Origin: Hyphomicrobiales bacterium
Lineage (GTDB): Bacteria > Pseudomonadota > Alphaproteobacteria > Rhizobiales > Xanthobacteraceae
DNA length: 64,000 bases
NCBI GenBank assembly: GCA_009377755.1
Contig: WHTM01000007.1
Location: forward strand, 1-64,000
Direction of reading: 5' to 3'
Numbering within the stretch: the stretch's first letter is position 1; each line of letters begins with the position of its first letter. The notes under the pieces are model-generated. The model saw only the letters and a list, made by a program, of their open reading frames with translations. It did no database searches and was not told where the DNA came from. Of the stretch, positions 55,158 to 63,809 are shown piece after piece. The translations under genes and the position numbers were made by a program.

Positions 55158-55173
55158 AGCGCTGATCCGGGAC

Positions 55174-55260
55174 CCATATCTCCCGGCGTTGATGCTCGAA
55201 TCGAAGCACCGGGATACATGGCTCCTGGCTCTCGCTTCGCTCGGCCGGGATGACAGCCGA
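55174..55260. repeat. palindromic repeat family 2, copy 2
   Basis: It contains GGGATACATGGCTCCTGGCT and GCTTCGCTCGGCCGGGATGA, which match parts of the unit at 29920-30048. It ends 8 bases before the DUF983 gene. Confidence 0.55.
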
Positions 55261-55268
55261 GAAGTTCA

Positions 55269-55658
55269 ATGAGTGACCAACAGCACTATCCTCCGCTCTC
55301 TCCCTTCGCGGCCGGGCTGGCCTGCCGCTGCCCTCGTTGCGGCAAAGGTGCGCTGTTCCAGGGATTTCTCTCCCTGAAGCCGCGCTGCGAAGCCTGCGGT
55401 CTCGACTACAGCTTCATCGATGCCGGTGATGGTCCGGCAATCTTCGTCATCCTGTTCGCCGGCTTCGTTGTGGTCGGCTGTGCCCTCGCCGTGGAGGTTC
55501 TCTATCAGCCGCCGTTCTGGCTGCATGCGCTGCTGTGGGTCCCGCTCATCCTGCTGGTCACTCTCTTGCCCTTGCGCGCCACCAAGGGCCTGCTGATCGC
55601 GCTTCAATTCCATCACAAGGCGGCCGAGGGCAGGCTTGACCGCCCTGGACAGCCGTGA
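55269..55658 (+). CDS. DUF983 family membrane protein
   Basis: 129 residues. A zinc-ribbon-like N-terminus (CRCPRCGKGALFQGFLSLKP, then CEACGLDYS) precedes two membrane helices (AIFVILFAGFVVVGCALAVE and ALLWVPLILLVTLLPLRATK). This family is regularly found in alphaproteobacterial cox operons, suggesting a role in oxidase biogenesis, but no activity is established. It overlaps the SURF1 start by four bases (GTGA). Confidence 0.88.
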   Translation: MSDQQHYPPLSPFAAGLACRCPRCGKGALFQGFLSLKPRCEACGLDYSFIDAGDGPAIFVILFAGFVVVGCALAVEVLYQPPFWLHALLWVPLILLVTLLPLRATKGLLIALQFHHKAAEGRLDRPGQP

Positions 55659-56404
55659 CGACGGGTGCGACGCGTCCGGCCTTCTGCACCTGGATCGTGC
55701 CGGGCATTCTGGCGCTGACCGGCGTTGCGGTCCTGGTCGGACTCGGCACCTGGCAGATCGAGCGCAAGGCCTGGAAGGAGGCCCTGATCGCCGCGCTGTC
55801 CGAACGGCTGGCGCAGGCGCCCGTTTCACTGCCCGCTCCGGACACGTGGGATCGACTCGCGCCGGCCGATAACGAGTTCCGGCGGGTCGTTTTCAGGGCC
55901 GCCTTCCTGCACGACCGGGAAACCCACGTGTACACGGTCGGCTCCGCGCTGCGTTCCGATGTCACCGGTCCCGGCTATTGGGTGTTCACCCCGGCGCGAC
56001 TGCCGGACGGGCGGCTGCTCGTCGTCGACCGCGGGTTCGTTCCGGAGGGCCAGCAGGACCCGAAAACGCGGCCGCAAGGCCAGGTTTCGGGAGAAATCCG
56101 CATCATCGGCGCACTACGCTGGCCGGAGGAGCCGGGCTGGTTCACCCCGGGGCCTGATCCGGCGCTCAATCTCTGGTTCCGGCGTGATCCGGCCGGCATG
56201 GCGCTCGCCAAGGGCCTCGGCCCAATTGCTCCGTTTTACGTTGCGCAAGAGGCGCCGATACCCCCGGGTGGTATGCCGAAGCCAGGCCCGCTGACAGTCG
56301 ATTTGCGCAACATGCACCTGCAATACGCGTTGACCTGGTATGGCCTTGCGGCGGTCTTGATCGTCGTGTTCATGTCGTGGGTCGTCAGCCGCCGAGCGGC
56401 CTGA
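55655..56404 (+). CDS. SURF1 family oxidase assembly protein
   Basis: 249 residues with a membrane helix near each end (CTWIVPGILALTGVAVLVGL and LTWYGLAAVLIVVFMSWVVS) and a periplasmic domain between. The SURF1 motif LGTWQIERKAWKE follows the first helix and PARLPDGRLLVVDRGFVPEG is central. It helps insert heme a into cytochrome oxidase. The start is GTG overlapping the DUF983 stop, so the two are coupled. Confidence 0.93.
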   Translation: MTTGATRPAFCTWIVPGILALTGVAVLVGLGTWQIERKAWKEALIAALSERLAQAPVSLPAPDTWDRLAPADNEFRRVVFRAAFLHDRETHVYTVGSALRSDVTGPGYWVFTPARLPDGRLLVVDRGFVPEGQQDPKTRPQGQVSGEIRIIGALRWPEEPGWFTPGPDPALNLWFRRDPAGMALAKGLGPIAPFYVAQEAPIPPGGMPKPGPLTVDLRNMHLQYALTWYGLAAVLIVVFMSWVVSRRAA

Positions 56405-56444
56405 CTTCGCCGCCCGACTGTCCGCTGCCGAAGGATAAAAGTCC

Positions 56445-57887
56445 TTGCGCTACATCTCGACCCGAGGCGAGGCTCCGCCGCTCGACTTCGTCGAGGTGAT
56501 GCTGGCCGGTCTGGCGCGCGATGGCGGGCTCTATGTCCCGGAAACCTGGCCGCGACTCGAGCCGCGGACGATCGCGGGATTCGCCGGCCGTCCCTACGCG
56601 GAAGTCGCCGCCGATATCATCCGCCCTTTTCTTGGAACGACCATCCCGGATCACGACCTCGCCCGCATGGCGCAGGAGGCCTATGGCGGCTTCCGCCACC
56701 CGGCGACGGTGCCGCTCAGCCAGCTCGGCGTCTCCACCTTCATGCTTGAGCTGTTCCACGGGCCGACGCTCGCTTTCAAGGATCTGGCGATGCAGCTCCT
56801 CGCCCGGCTGATGGACCATGTGCTGGCGCAGCGGGGCGAGCGCGCCACCATCGTGGTCGCTACCTCCGGCGATACCGGCGGGGCCGCGGTCGAGGCCTTT
56901 CGCGGCCGCGCGCAAGTCGATCTGGTGGTGCTGTACCCCACGGGGCGCATCTCCGACGTGCAGCGGCGGATGATGACGACGGCGCCCGACGACAACGTGC
57001 ACGCGCTCGCCATCGACGGCACCTTCGACGACTGCCAGGCGATCGTGAAAGGCATGTTCAACCATCACGCCTTCCGCGACCGCGTCCGCCTCTCGGGCGT
57101 CAACTCCATCAACTGGGCGCGGATCGTCGCCCAGGCCGTGTACTACGTCACCTCCGCGGTGGCGCTCGGCGCGCCGCACCGCAAGGTCGCGTTCACCGTG
57201 CCGACCGGCAATTTCGGTGATGTCTATGCCGGCTATGTGGCACTGCGGATGGGGCTGCCGATCGACCGACTGATGATCGCGACCAACGTCAACGACATCC
57301 TCGTGCGCACGCTGGCGACCGGCGCCTATGAGGTGCGCGAGGTGATGCCGACCACGTCACCGTCCATGGACATTCAGGTAGCGTCGAATTTTGAGCGGCT
57401 GTTGTTCGAAGCGAACGGCCGGGATCCCCGCACGGTCCGTTCCGCCATGGGATCGCTCGCGCAATCCCGGCGGTTCGCGTTGTCGGCGCGGGCGCTGGCG
57501 GAAATTCGCACGACGTTTGCCGCCGATCACGCCGACGAGGAGGAAACCGCGGCGACCATCCGCACGGTGCTGCGGGAGACCGGCCGATTCGTCGATCCGC
57601 ATACCGCCGTGGCTCTGGCGGTGACCGAGAAGGATGTTCACGATTCCTCGCCGCCGATGATCGTGCTCTCGACCGCGCATCCTGCCAAGTTTCCGGATGC
57701 GGTCGAAGCCGCCTGCGGCATTCGTCCGCCGGTGCCGGACTGGCTCGCCGATCTCGGCGATCGGCCGGAGCGCGTCACGTCGCTGCCGGCTGATCAGATC
57801 GCAGTGGAAAAGACCATTCTCGCGGCGTCGCGCGCCGCTAATGTGGTGGTTCAGAAATTCTCCCCATTGCCCGCCGCGAGTCCGTAG
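56445..57887 (+). CDS. thrC: threonine synthase
   Basis: 480 residues, PLP-dependent, from TTG 56445. The N-terminus RYISTRGEAPPLDFVEVMLA is typical, PLP-Lys is in GPTLAFKDLAMQ and the phosphate loop is ATSGDTGGAAVEAF. It converts O-phosphohomoserine to threonine. The last about 15 codons (VVVQKFSPLPAASP) lie inside a dispersed palindromic repeat (57841-57914), so the C-terminus has apparently been rewritten by repeat insertion. Confidence 0.95.
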   Translation: MRYISTRGEAPPLDFVEVMLAGLARDGGLYVPETWPRLEPRTIAGFAGRPYAEVAADIIRPFLGTTIPDHDLARMAQEAYGGFRHPATVPLSQLGVSTFMLELFHGPTLAFKDLAMQLLARLMDHVLAQRGERATIVVATSGDTGGAAVEAFRGRAQVDLVVLYPTGRISDVQRRMMTTAPDDNVHALAIDGTFDDCQAIVKGMFNHHAFRDRVRLSGVNSINWARIVAQAVYYVTSAVALGAPHRKVAFTVPTGNFGDVYAGYVALRMGLPIDRLMIATNVNDILVRTLATGAYEVREVMPTTSPSMDIQVASNFERLLFEANGRDPRTVRSAMGSLAQSRRFALSARALAEIRTTFAADHADEEETAATIRTVLRETGRFVDPHTAVALAVTEKDVHDSSPPMIVLSTAHPAKFPDAVEAACGIRPPVPDWLADLGDRPERVTSLPADQIAVEKTILAASRAANVVVQKFSPLPAASP

Positions 57888-57914
57888 GAGAACTTCTGAA
57901 CCAAACCACACCAG
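57841..57914. repeat. palindromic repeat family 1, copy 2, overlapping the end of thrC
   Basis: ATGTGGTGGTTCAGAAATTC at the left and GAACTTCTGAACCAAACCAC at the right form a long hairpin. The right half with the loop CCGCGAGTCC matches the inverse of 28221-28299 almost base for base. The left arm encodes the last codons of thrC, and the thrC stop lies in the loop. Confidence 0.82.
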
Positions 57915-57929
57915 ATTCTTAGAGTGGCT

Positions 57930-57997
57930 AGTGTCCTTCGAATCCGAAGTTCGCTCGGAGGGTGCTGCAATCAAACGAACTTCGGATTCGGGACACT
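57930..57997. repeat. second palindromic unit (family 7) upstream of the M16 peptidase
   Basis: AGTGTCCTTCGAATCCGAAG... and ...CTTCGGATTCGGGACACT form arms of about 22-24 bases, complementary except for a two-base bulge, around a 22-base loop. It is similar in architecture to the adjacent family 1 unit but different in sequence. It lies 18 bases before the peptidase start. Confidence 0.8.
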
Positions 57998-58015
57998 AAG
58001 CGAAGGAGCGGCTGC

Positions 58016-59287
58016 ATGAGCGTCGAGGTCACGCGTCTTCCCACCGGGGTCACCGTCGTCACCGACGCGATGCCGCACCTTGAAACGGCATCGCTCGGCG
58101 TCTGGGTCGGGGCCGGGAGCCGTGACGAGGAGCCGGACGAGCACGGTATCTCGCACCTATTGGAGCACATGGCGTTCAAGGGGACGGCGCGGCGTTCTGC
58201 ACGGCAGATCGCCGAGGAGATCGAGGCCGTCGGCGGCGACATCAATGCCGCAACCAGCGTCGAAACCACCGCCTACTACGCGCGCGTGCTGCGCGCCGAC
58301 GTGCCGATGGCTCTCGACGTGCTCTCCGACATTCTCGCGGATCCGACTTTCGATCCGGACGAGCTGGTGCGCGAGCAGAACGTGATCGTGCAAGAGATCG
58401 GCGCCTGCGAGGACACGCCCGATGACCTCGTTTTCGAGTATCTGCAGGAGATCGCGTTTCCGGAGCAGCCGGTCGGCCGCTCTATTCTGGGCACGCCGAT
58501 GACGGTGCGCGCCTTCAATCCGAAAAAGCTGCGCGCCTATCTCGCCCGCAACTATCGCGGCCCCGACATGGTCGTGACGGCGGCGGGCGCGATTGATCAC
58601 GCGGTCATGGTCGCAGAGACGGAGCGCCGGTTCGCCAGCTTCAACGGTCCGGCGGCGCCGGAACCGACGCCGGCGTACTTCGGCGGCGGCGCGCGCATCG
58701 AGCCGCGCGAGCTCGAGCAGGCGCACATCGCACTGGCGCTGCAGGGTGTACCGCAATGCGATCCCGGCCTGCACAGCCTGCAGGTGTTCACTAACGTGGT
58801 CGGCGGCGGCATGTCCTCGCGCCTGTTCCAGGAGGTGCGTGAGGTGCGTGGCCTTTGCTACGCGATCTACACCTTCCATGTTCCGTATATCGACACCGGC
58901 ATGTTCGGCCTCTATGCCGGCACCGATGCTGCCGACGTTCCCGAACTCATGCGGGTCGTCGTCGACGAGATCGCCGAAACGGCGGAGACGCTGACTGAGA
59001 CCGAGGTTGCCCGCGCCAAGGCGCAGATGAAGACGGGTTTGCTGATGGCGCTGGAAAGCTCCGGCGCGCGCGCCGAGCAGCTCGCACGGCAGATGCTGGC
59101 CTATGGTCGGCCGATCCCGCTGGACGAGATCGTCGGCAAGATCGATGCGGTGACGGTGGAGAGCGCCCGCGCGGCCGGACGCGCGCTGATGCTCCGCGGC
59201 CGGCCGGCGCTGGCGGCGCTCGGTCGCGGCAACGGACTTGAATCGGCGGTAACGATCGCCGAAAGTCTGGTGCGCCAGGCTGCATAA
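58016..59287 (+). CDS. M16 family zinc peptidase (processing-peptidase-like)
   Basis: 423 residues from ATG 58016. The inverted zinc motif HxxEH reads HLLEHMAFKGT near residue 45, with the third Glu ligand about 75 residues later (EQNVIVQEIGACEDTP). The C-terminal half contains GGGMSSRLFQEVREVRGLCY. This is a complete catalytic M16B subunit resembling mitochondrial processing peptidase beta. It degrades or processes peptides; the specific substrate is unknown. The thrC-M16-GNAT order is typical of this bacterial group. Confidence 0.92.
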   Translation: MSVEVTRLPTGVTVVTDAMPHLETASLGVWVGAGSRDEEPDEHGISHLLEHMAFKGTARRSARQIAEEIEAVGGDINAATSVETTAYYARVLRADVPMALDVLSDILADPTFDPDELVREQNVIVQEIGACEDTPDDLVFEYLQEIAFPEQPVGRSILGTPMTVRAFNPKKLRAYLARNYRGPDMVVTAAGAIDHAVMVAETERRFASFNGPAAPEPTPAYFGGGARIEPRELEQAHIALALQGVPQCDPGLHSLQVFTNVVGGGMSSRLFQEVREVRGLCYAIYTFHVPYIDTGMFGLYAGTDAADVPELMRVVVDEIAETAETLTETEVARAKAQMKTGLLMALESSGARAEQLARQMLAYGRPIPLDEIVGKIDAVTVESARAAGRALMLRGRPALAALGRGNGLESAVTIAESLVRQAA

Positions 59288-59344
59288 CGTTGGCTGACGG
59301 CTTGCAGACAGGTCGGCAGTAGGCCCGCAGCCCGGCAGGCAGCC

Positions 59345-59932
59345 ATGGCATTCTTTCGCACCGTCAACTTTTCCGAGCCGGTGCCGTCGATTATCGGCGA
59401 TGGTGTTTTGCTGCGCGCGCCGCAACCGGCCGACTATACCGATTGGGCCGAACTGCGCGAAGCGAGCCGCGCCTTCCTGGTTCCCTGGGAGCCGACGTGG
59501 CCGGCCGACGACCTCACACGCGGCGCGTTCCGGCGGCGGCTGCGCCGCTATGCGGAAGATCAGCGGGCGGATCTCGCCTATCCGTTCTTTCTGTTCCTAC
59601 AGCACGACAACGTTCTCATCGGTGGGCTGACGCTCGGCAATATCCGGCGCGGCGTTGCCCAGGCTGGAAGCCTCGGGTACTGGATGGGGGCGCCTTATGC
59701 GCGGCAGGGGCTGATGACGGCGGCGGTACGGGCGCTGGCGGCATTCGCCTTCAGCACGTTGCGGCTGCACCGTATCGAGGCGGCCTGCATTCCGGCCAAT
59801 ACTCCCTCGATCCGGCTGCTGGAGAAGATCGGTTTCGCACGAGAGGGCTATGCGCGCGAGTATCTATGTATCAACGGCGTCTGGCAGGATCATCTGCTAT
59901 ACGCCCGGCTGAAGGATGATCCGGTGCGCTGA
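59345..59932 (+). CDS. GNAT N-acetyltransferase, RimJ-like
   Basis: 195 residues with the RimJ/RimL layout: LRAPQPADYTDWAELREASR at the start, the acetyl-CoA-binding segment GYWMGAPYARQGLMTAAVRA, and LHRIEAACIPANTPSIRLLE followed by GFAREGYAREYLCINGVWQD. It is likely to acetylate a protein N-terminus (ribosomal-protein-alanine type) or a small amine. It follows the M16 gene by 57 bases. Confidence 0.87.
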   Translation: MAFFRTVNFSEPVPSIIGDGVLLRAPQPADYTDWAELREASRAFLVPWEPTWPADDLTRGAFRRRLRRYAEDQRADLAYPFFLFLQHDNVLIGGLTLGNIRRGVAQAGSLGYWMGAPYARQGLMTAAVRALAAFAFSTLRLHRIEAACIPANTPSIRLLEKIGFAREGYAREYLCINGVWQDHLLYARLKDDPVR

Positions 59933-60017
59933 GCCGCCGCCTTGGGGTGACCATGAGCGGTAGTATAAGGTGGGGTGGAGCGTCCGCGCTTCGGCTTATT
60001 TCCAGCAGGTTGACGTG

Positions 60018-60671
60018 ATGCGTAAGATTGCCGGGTTGATCGTTCTTTCCATTGCCGTGGCAGGCTGCTCCGCGGGCGGCGTGCGCGATGCGTCGTCCGG
60101 CTCGGAAAGCTCGCCGGGTATCACCGACCGTATCAGCAGTTTCTTTTCCACCGGCGGATCGAGTCGGCCGCAGCGGCCAGCCGGTCAGCCGCCGCTGGAG
60201 GAGGAAATCGACTGCCCGTCCGTTACGGTGCGTGAAGGCGCGTCCACGCTGACCGTGCGTACGGGCGGCGAGCCGTCGGCGATGACCTTGCGCTACCAGG
60301 GCACGATCGGCCGCACCGCGCGCGAATGCAAGGTCGTGGCAAGGACGTTGCAGATGAAGGTCGGCATGGAGGGGCGTATCATCATGGGCCCCGCCGGGGG
60401 GGCAGGCAGCCTCGACGTGCCGCTCCGCTTCGCGGTCGTGCGCGAAGGACCGCAGCCGGTGACAGTCATAACCAAGACCTACCGCGTTCCGGTGACGATC
60501 ACCGCTGGTGCGTCCAACGTTCCATTTGTGCAGATCGACGAGGACCTGACGTTCCCGCTGCCTGCGGCGCAGGAGCTTGAATCCTATGTGGTCTATGTCG
60601 GCTTCGATCCGGAGGCGCTGAAGCGACCGGAGCCGCGCCGGAGACGGGCCGTGCCGCGGCGGAAGGGCTGA
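60018..60671 (+). CDS. conserved lipoprotein, unknown function
   Basis: 217 residues from ATG 60018. The leader RKIAGLIVLSIAVAGC ends in a lipobox (VAGC), so the mature protein is a lipoprotein beginning at that Cys. A Ser/Pro-rich linker (SSRPQRPAGQPPLEEEI) leads to a beta-rich domain with a conserved CPSVTVREGASTLTV opening. It ends in a basic tail (RPEPRRRRAVPRRKG). I recall similar proteins in alphaproteobacteria without assigned function. Confidence 0.75.
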   Translation: MRKIAGLIVLSIAVAGCSAGGVRDASSGSESSPGITDRISSFFSTGGSSRPQRPAGQPPLEEEIDCPSVTVREGASTLTVRTGGEPSAMTLRYQGTIGRTARECKVVARTLQMKVGMEGRIIMGPAGGAGSLDVPLRFAVVREGPQPVTVITKTYRVPVTITAGASNVPFVQIDEDLTFPLPAAQELESYVVYVGFDPEALKRPEPRRRRAVPRRKG

Positions 60672-60711
60672 CGGCCATCATCCCGGGGCGTCGCGTAGCG
60701 CGGCGACTTGT

Positions 60712-60806
60712 GAGCACGATCCAATTCGATCGAACCGGGTCATGCCTAAGTTCCTTGTTTGAGCATGATCTTTTTTCAAAGGCCGGTTCCCACTTTTCGG
60801 GATCAC
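60712..60806. repeat. dispersed repeat family 6, copy 2
   Basis: GAGCACGATCCAATTCGATC ... GAGCATGATCTTTTTTCAAA, then GCCGGTTCCCACTTTTCGGG. Related in inverted orientation to 50691-50784. Similar GAGCATGATC...CCGGTTCCCACTTTTCCGG units are frequent in Bradyrhizobium-type genomes (from memory). The rest of the convergent gap 60672-61018 has no gene. Confidence 0.78.
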
Positions 60807-61018
60807 GGGATGGCGACGACGGTGCTTTTGAGCATCCCCCTGCACGGAATCGACTTGCGCCGACCCGGCAGATCCACTCGACGATGTACTGAGACGAATC
60901 ACTTGTGGAAGCATACGGATACCGCCGTCTCCCCGGAAAGGGGGCATTCACGGATCCTGACTCAATGTACACGGAATCGTGAAGACGAAACGTCGTGGCG
61001 CCGCTGCCCCGGCAGCCC

Positions 61019-61501
61019 TCAGTTCAGGTTTTTCTTAACGTCCTCAATGCCCTGGGCGATCAGGTCGTCGGCGACCTTGCCCTTGACCGTCTGCCTTAGG
61101 ATGCGCTCGGCCACAGCCGTTGCCGCCTCAGCCGCGGCGGCACGTACGTCGGTCAGCGCCTGTGCCTCGGCCTGCGCGATCTTGGCTTCCGCCATCTTGC
61201 TGCGGCGGGCGACGAAGTCTTCCATCCTGGCGCCCGCCTCGACGGCGGTCCGTTCCGCCTCGGCCCGCGCCGTGGCGAGAATCTGCGCCGCCTCGCGTTC
61301 GGCGTCCCGCTGCCGGCGCTGATAGTCCGCGAGCAGCGCGGTCGCTTCCTCCTTGAGGCGGCGCGCCTCGTCGAGTTCCGCCTTGATGCGTGCCTGACGC
61401 TCGTCGAGCGCGCTGGCAAGTGTCCGGTGCACGCCGATGTAGGCGAATATCGCAAGCAGGATCAGGAACGAAGCGGCGACCCAGAACTCGGGAGTGAACA
61501 T
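61019..61501 (-). CDS. atpF: ATP synthase F0 subunit b
   Basis: 160 residues: one N-terminal membrane helix ([20 protein letters not shown]) and a long charged helix ([20 protein letters not shown]) that forms the peripheral stalk. It ends in an amphipathic helix ([18 protein letters not shown]). It is last of the F0 operon atpI-B-E-b'-b, 11 bases after the b' gene. Confidence 0.93.
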   Translation of the reverse strand: MFTPEFWVAASFLILLAIFAYIGVHRTLASALDERQARIKAELDEARRLKEEATALLADYQRRQRDAEREAAQILATARAEAERTAVEAGARMEDFVARRSKMAEAKIAQAEAQALTDVRAAAAEAATAVAERILRQTVKGKVADDLIAQGIEDVKKNLN

Positions 61502-61512
61502 CGCCCGCCTCC

Positions 61513-62049
61513 TCAGCCCTTGAGCACGTCGTCGACTGCGGCCTCGACCGCAGCGGCCCGCGGCGGGCTGCCGATCATCCGCGCGACGATGGCACCCGCC
61601 GTGTCGGCGGCGATGCCGCGCACACTCCCCATCGCCGCTGCCTTGGTGACGGTGATGAATTTCTCGGCCTCGGCGAGCTTGGCGTTGAGCGACTGCTCCA
61701 GCGCCTTGCGCGCGGCTTCGGCTTGGGCGTTCTGCTGCTCGCGCATTTGGTTGGCCAGCGTCTGCGCGCGACTGCGGGCATCGGCCAGCGACTTCTCATA
61801 GGTCGCGAGCGCTTCGTCCGACTCCGTCTTGAGCCGCTGCGCTTCGGCAAGGTCGCCGGCGATGCGGTCGCGGCGGCTTTCCAGGATCGAGGCGACTCGC
61901 GGCAGCGCCACCCGCGCCGCCAGCAGGTAGAGCGCGACGAAGATGATCGCCAGCCACACCAGTTGCGAGGCGAAGGTTTCCGCGTTGAACGGCGGGAACG
62001 GCCCCTTATGGGCGCCGCCCGGCGCTTCGGTATGTGCGTTTGTCGCCAT
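61513..62049 (-). CDS. atpF': ATP synthase F0 subunit b'
   Basis: 178 residues: a Pro-rich N-terminus ([20 protein letters not shown]), a membrane helix ([20 protein letters not shown]) and a coiled-coil stalk. Photosynthetic and many other alphaproteobacteria encode this second b-type subunit, which pairs with b to form a heterodimeric stator. Gene order and length are normal. Confidence 0.92.
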   Translation of the reverse strand: MATNAHTEAPGGAHKGPFPPFNAETFASQLVWLAIIFVALYLLAARVALPRVASILESRRDRIAGDLAEAQRLKTESDEALATYEKSLADARSRAQTLANQMREQQNAQAEAARKALEQSLNAKLAEAEKFITVTKAAAMGSVRGIAADTAGAIVARMIGSPPRAAAVEAAVDDVLKG

Positions 62050-62082
62050 CGCTGGTCCGACCTGGTGCGTTCGGGCTGTCGC

Positions 62083-62322
62083 CTAGACGGCGAACAAGAG
62101 CAGCAGCGCGATCAGCAGCGAGAAGATGGCGAGCGCCTCGGTTACGGCGAAGCCGAAGATCAGGCGCGGGAACTGCCCGTCCGCCGCCGACGGGTTGCGT
62201 ACCGCCGCCGCCAGGTAGTGGGCGAAAATGTTGCCGACGCCGACGCCGGCGGCGCCCATGCCGATGCAGGCGATGCCGGCACCGAGATATCTCGCAAGTT
62301 CCTTCGCAGCGACTGGATCCAT
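62083..62322 (-). CDS. atpE: ATP synthase F0 subunit c
   Basis: 79 residues from ATG 62322, a helical hairpin with Gly-rich helix 1 (GAGIACIGMGAAGVGVGNIF), the polar loop RNPSA, and helix 2 with the proton-carrying Glu in FGFAVTEALAIF. It forms the c-ring. It starts with MDPVAAKELARYLG as in related bacteria; the longer frame to 62364 is not homologous. Confidence 0.95.
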   Translation of the reverse strand: MDPVAAKELARYLGAGIACIGMGAAGVGVGNIFAHYLAAAVRNPSAADGQFPRLIFGFAVTEALAIFSLLIALLLLFAV

Positions 62323-62360
62323 GACGAAAGCTCCTTTCGAATGGTGAGGGGACGGGCCGT

Positions 62361-63110
62361 TCAATGGCCCGGGTGTAGCGCGTCATTGAGGTAGATGCAG
62401 GTGAGAATGGCAAAAACGTAAGCTTGCAGCACGGCCACCAGAAGCTCCAGGGCGGTCAGCGCGACGGTAAGCCCGAGCGGCAGCACCGCGCCGAACCAGC
62501 CGAGGATGCCGGCGCCGCCGAGCATAGTAACGAAGCCCGCAAACACCTTCAGCGTGATGTGTCCCGCCAGCATGTTGGCGAACAGCCGTACGCTGTGCGA
62601 AATCGGCCGCGACAGAAACGACATGACCTCGATCGCGGTCACCAGCGGCAGGATGTAGATCGGGATGCCGCTCGGCACGAACAGCCTCAAAAAGCGCAGG
62701 CCGTGCTTGTAGAACCCGTAGATCACGACCGTGAAGAACACCAGCAGCGCCAGCGCCACCGTGACGATGATGTGGCTGGTGACGGTGAAGGCGTAAGGCA
62801 GGAGGCCGAGCAGGTTCACCACCAGGATGAACATGAACAGCGAGAACACCAGCGGGAAGAACCGCATGCCCTCGTTGCCGGCGCTTGAGCGGATCGTCGA
62901 GGCGATGAACTCGTAGGACAGCTCCGCGATCGATTGCAGCCGGCCGGGAACAAGCGCGCGCTGGCGCGTCGGCACCAGCATCAGCAGGGCGACGATGGCG
63001 AACGCGATCAGCATGAACAGCGCGGAATTGGTGAAGGCGATCTCGTACGGCCCGAGATGGCCGAGCGTGAAGAACTTCTTGATCTCGAACTGATGGATGG
63101 GATCGCCCAT
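62361..63110 (-). CDS. atpB: ATP synthase F0 subunit a
   Basis: 249 residues with five or six membrane helices. The essential Arg lies in [20 protein letters not shown], and the helix [20 protein letters not shown] near the C-terminus completes the half-channels. It conducts protons to the c-ring. It follows atpI by 15 bases and precedes atpE by 38. Confidence 0.95.
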   Translation of the reverse strand: MGDPIHQFEIKKFFTLGHLGPYEIAFTNSALFMLIAFAIVALLMLVPTRQRALVPGRLQSIAELSYEFIASTIRSSAGNEGMRFFPLVFSLFMFILVVNLLGLLPYAFTVTSHIIVTVALALLVFFTVVIYGFYKHGLRFLRLFVPSGIPIYILPLVTAIEVMSFLSRPISHSVRLFANMLAGHITLKVFAGFVTMLGGAGILGWFGAVLPLGLTVALTALELLVAVLQAYVFAILTCIYLNDALHPGH

Positions 63111-63125
63111 GCTCGGTCCAAATCG

Positions 63126-63497
63126 CTAGTTGGGGCCCTTCGGCCCGCCGCTCGACATGACACCCGCCGTCCGCATCACGTTGAGGACGCCGCCGGCGAA
63201 TCCCAATAACACCAGTACAATCAGCCCCCACGGCGAACTGCCCAGCCAGCGATCCAAAAGCCAGCCCAACGCCGCCCCGAGGAGCACGCCACCGACTAGC
63301 TCGGTCGAGAGCCGGAAGCCGCGAGCCATCGCCGAAGGATCGGCGGGTGGAGAAGCACCGGGGCCGCTGTCGGGGGGGCGGCTCGCCCTTACCTTGCCGA
63401 GCCGTTCGCCGAGACGCTTGAGCCTCGCGGAGAGAGCGGCTTCGTCGGCCGGCGGGGTGCCACGATCATCATCATCACCACGCGCGCCGCCGGTCAT
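63126..63497 (-). CDS. atpI: ATP synthase protein I
   Basis: 123 residues: a polar N-terminus (LSARLKRLGERLGKVRASRP) and two membrane helices (LSTELVGGVLLGAALGWLLD and WGLIVLVLLGFAGGVLNVMR). AtpI assists c-ring assembly. It is first of the F0 operon. The upstream 63498-63809 is a divergent promoter region with no gene. Confidence 0.88.
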   Translation of the reverse strand: MTGGARGDDDDRGTPPADEAALSARLKRLGERLGKVRASRPPDSGPGASPPADPSAMARGFRLSTELVGGVLLGAALGWLLDRWLGSSPWGLIVLVLLGFAGGVLNVMRTAGVMSSGGPKGPN

Positions 63498-63809
63498 AGC
63501 TTACGACACCCGCGCAATCGAAAAATGATCGGAGTCGGTCCGCCGCCTCTCCAAAGCCGCGCGGACCATACTGGGCGGGTTTAGTCGAGTCAAGAACCGC
63601 GAGTTCAAACTTAACTCATTGAACCAGTGTGAGAATCGTGAAACTTTGGGAGCGTCGGCGGCGCTCGCGGCCGGCATCTGACGCAACATTTCGGGCGCAA
63701 TTTTCAATGCGAAATGGCCTCGATCCTGCTTCGGTGTTACGCTTCCACCCCGCGGATCGCTCCCGTGCCGCCATGGCCGATGATGCGCGGTGGGGAATGG
63801 AGGACTCGA

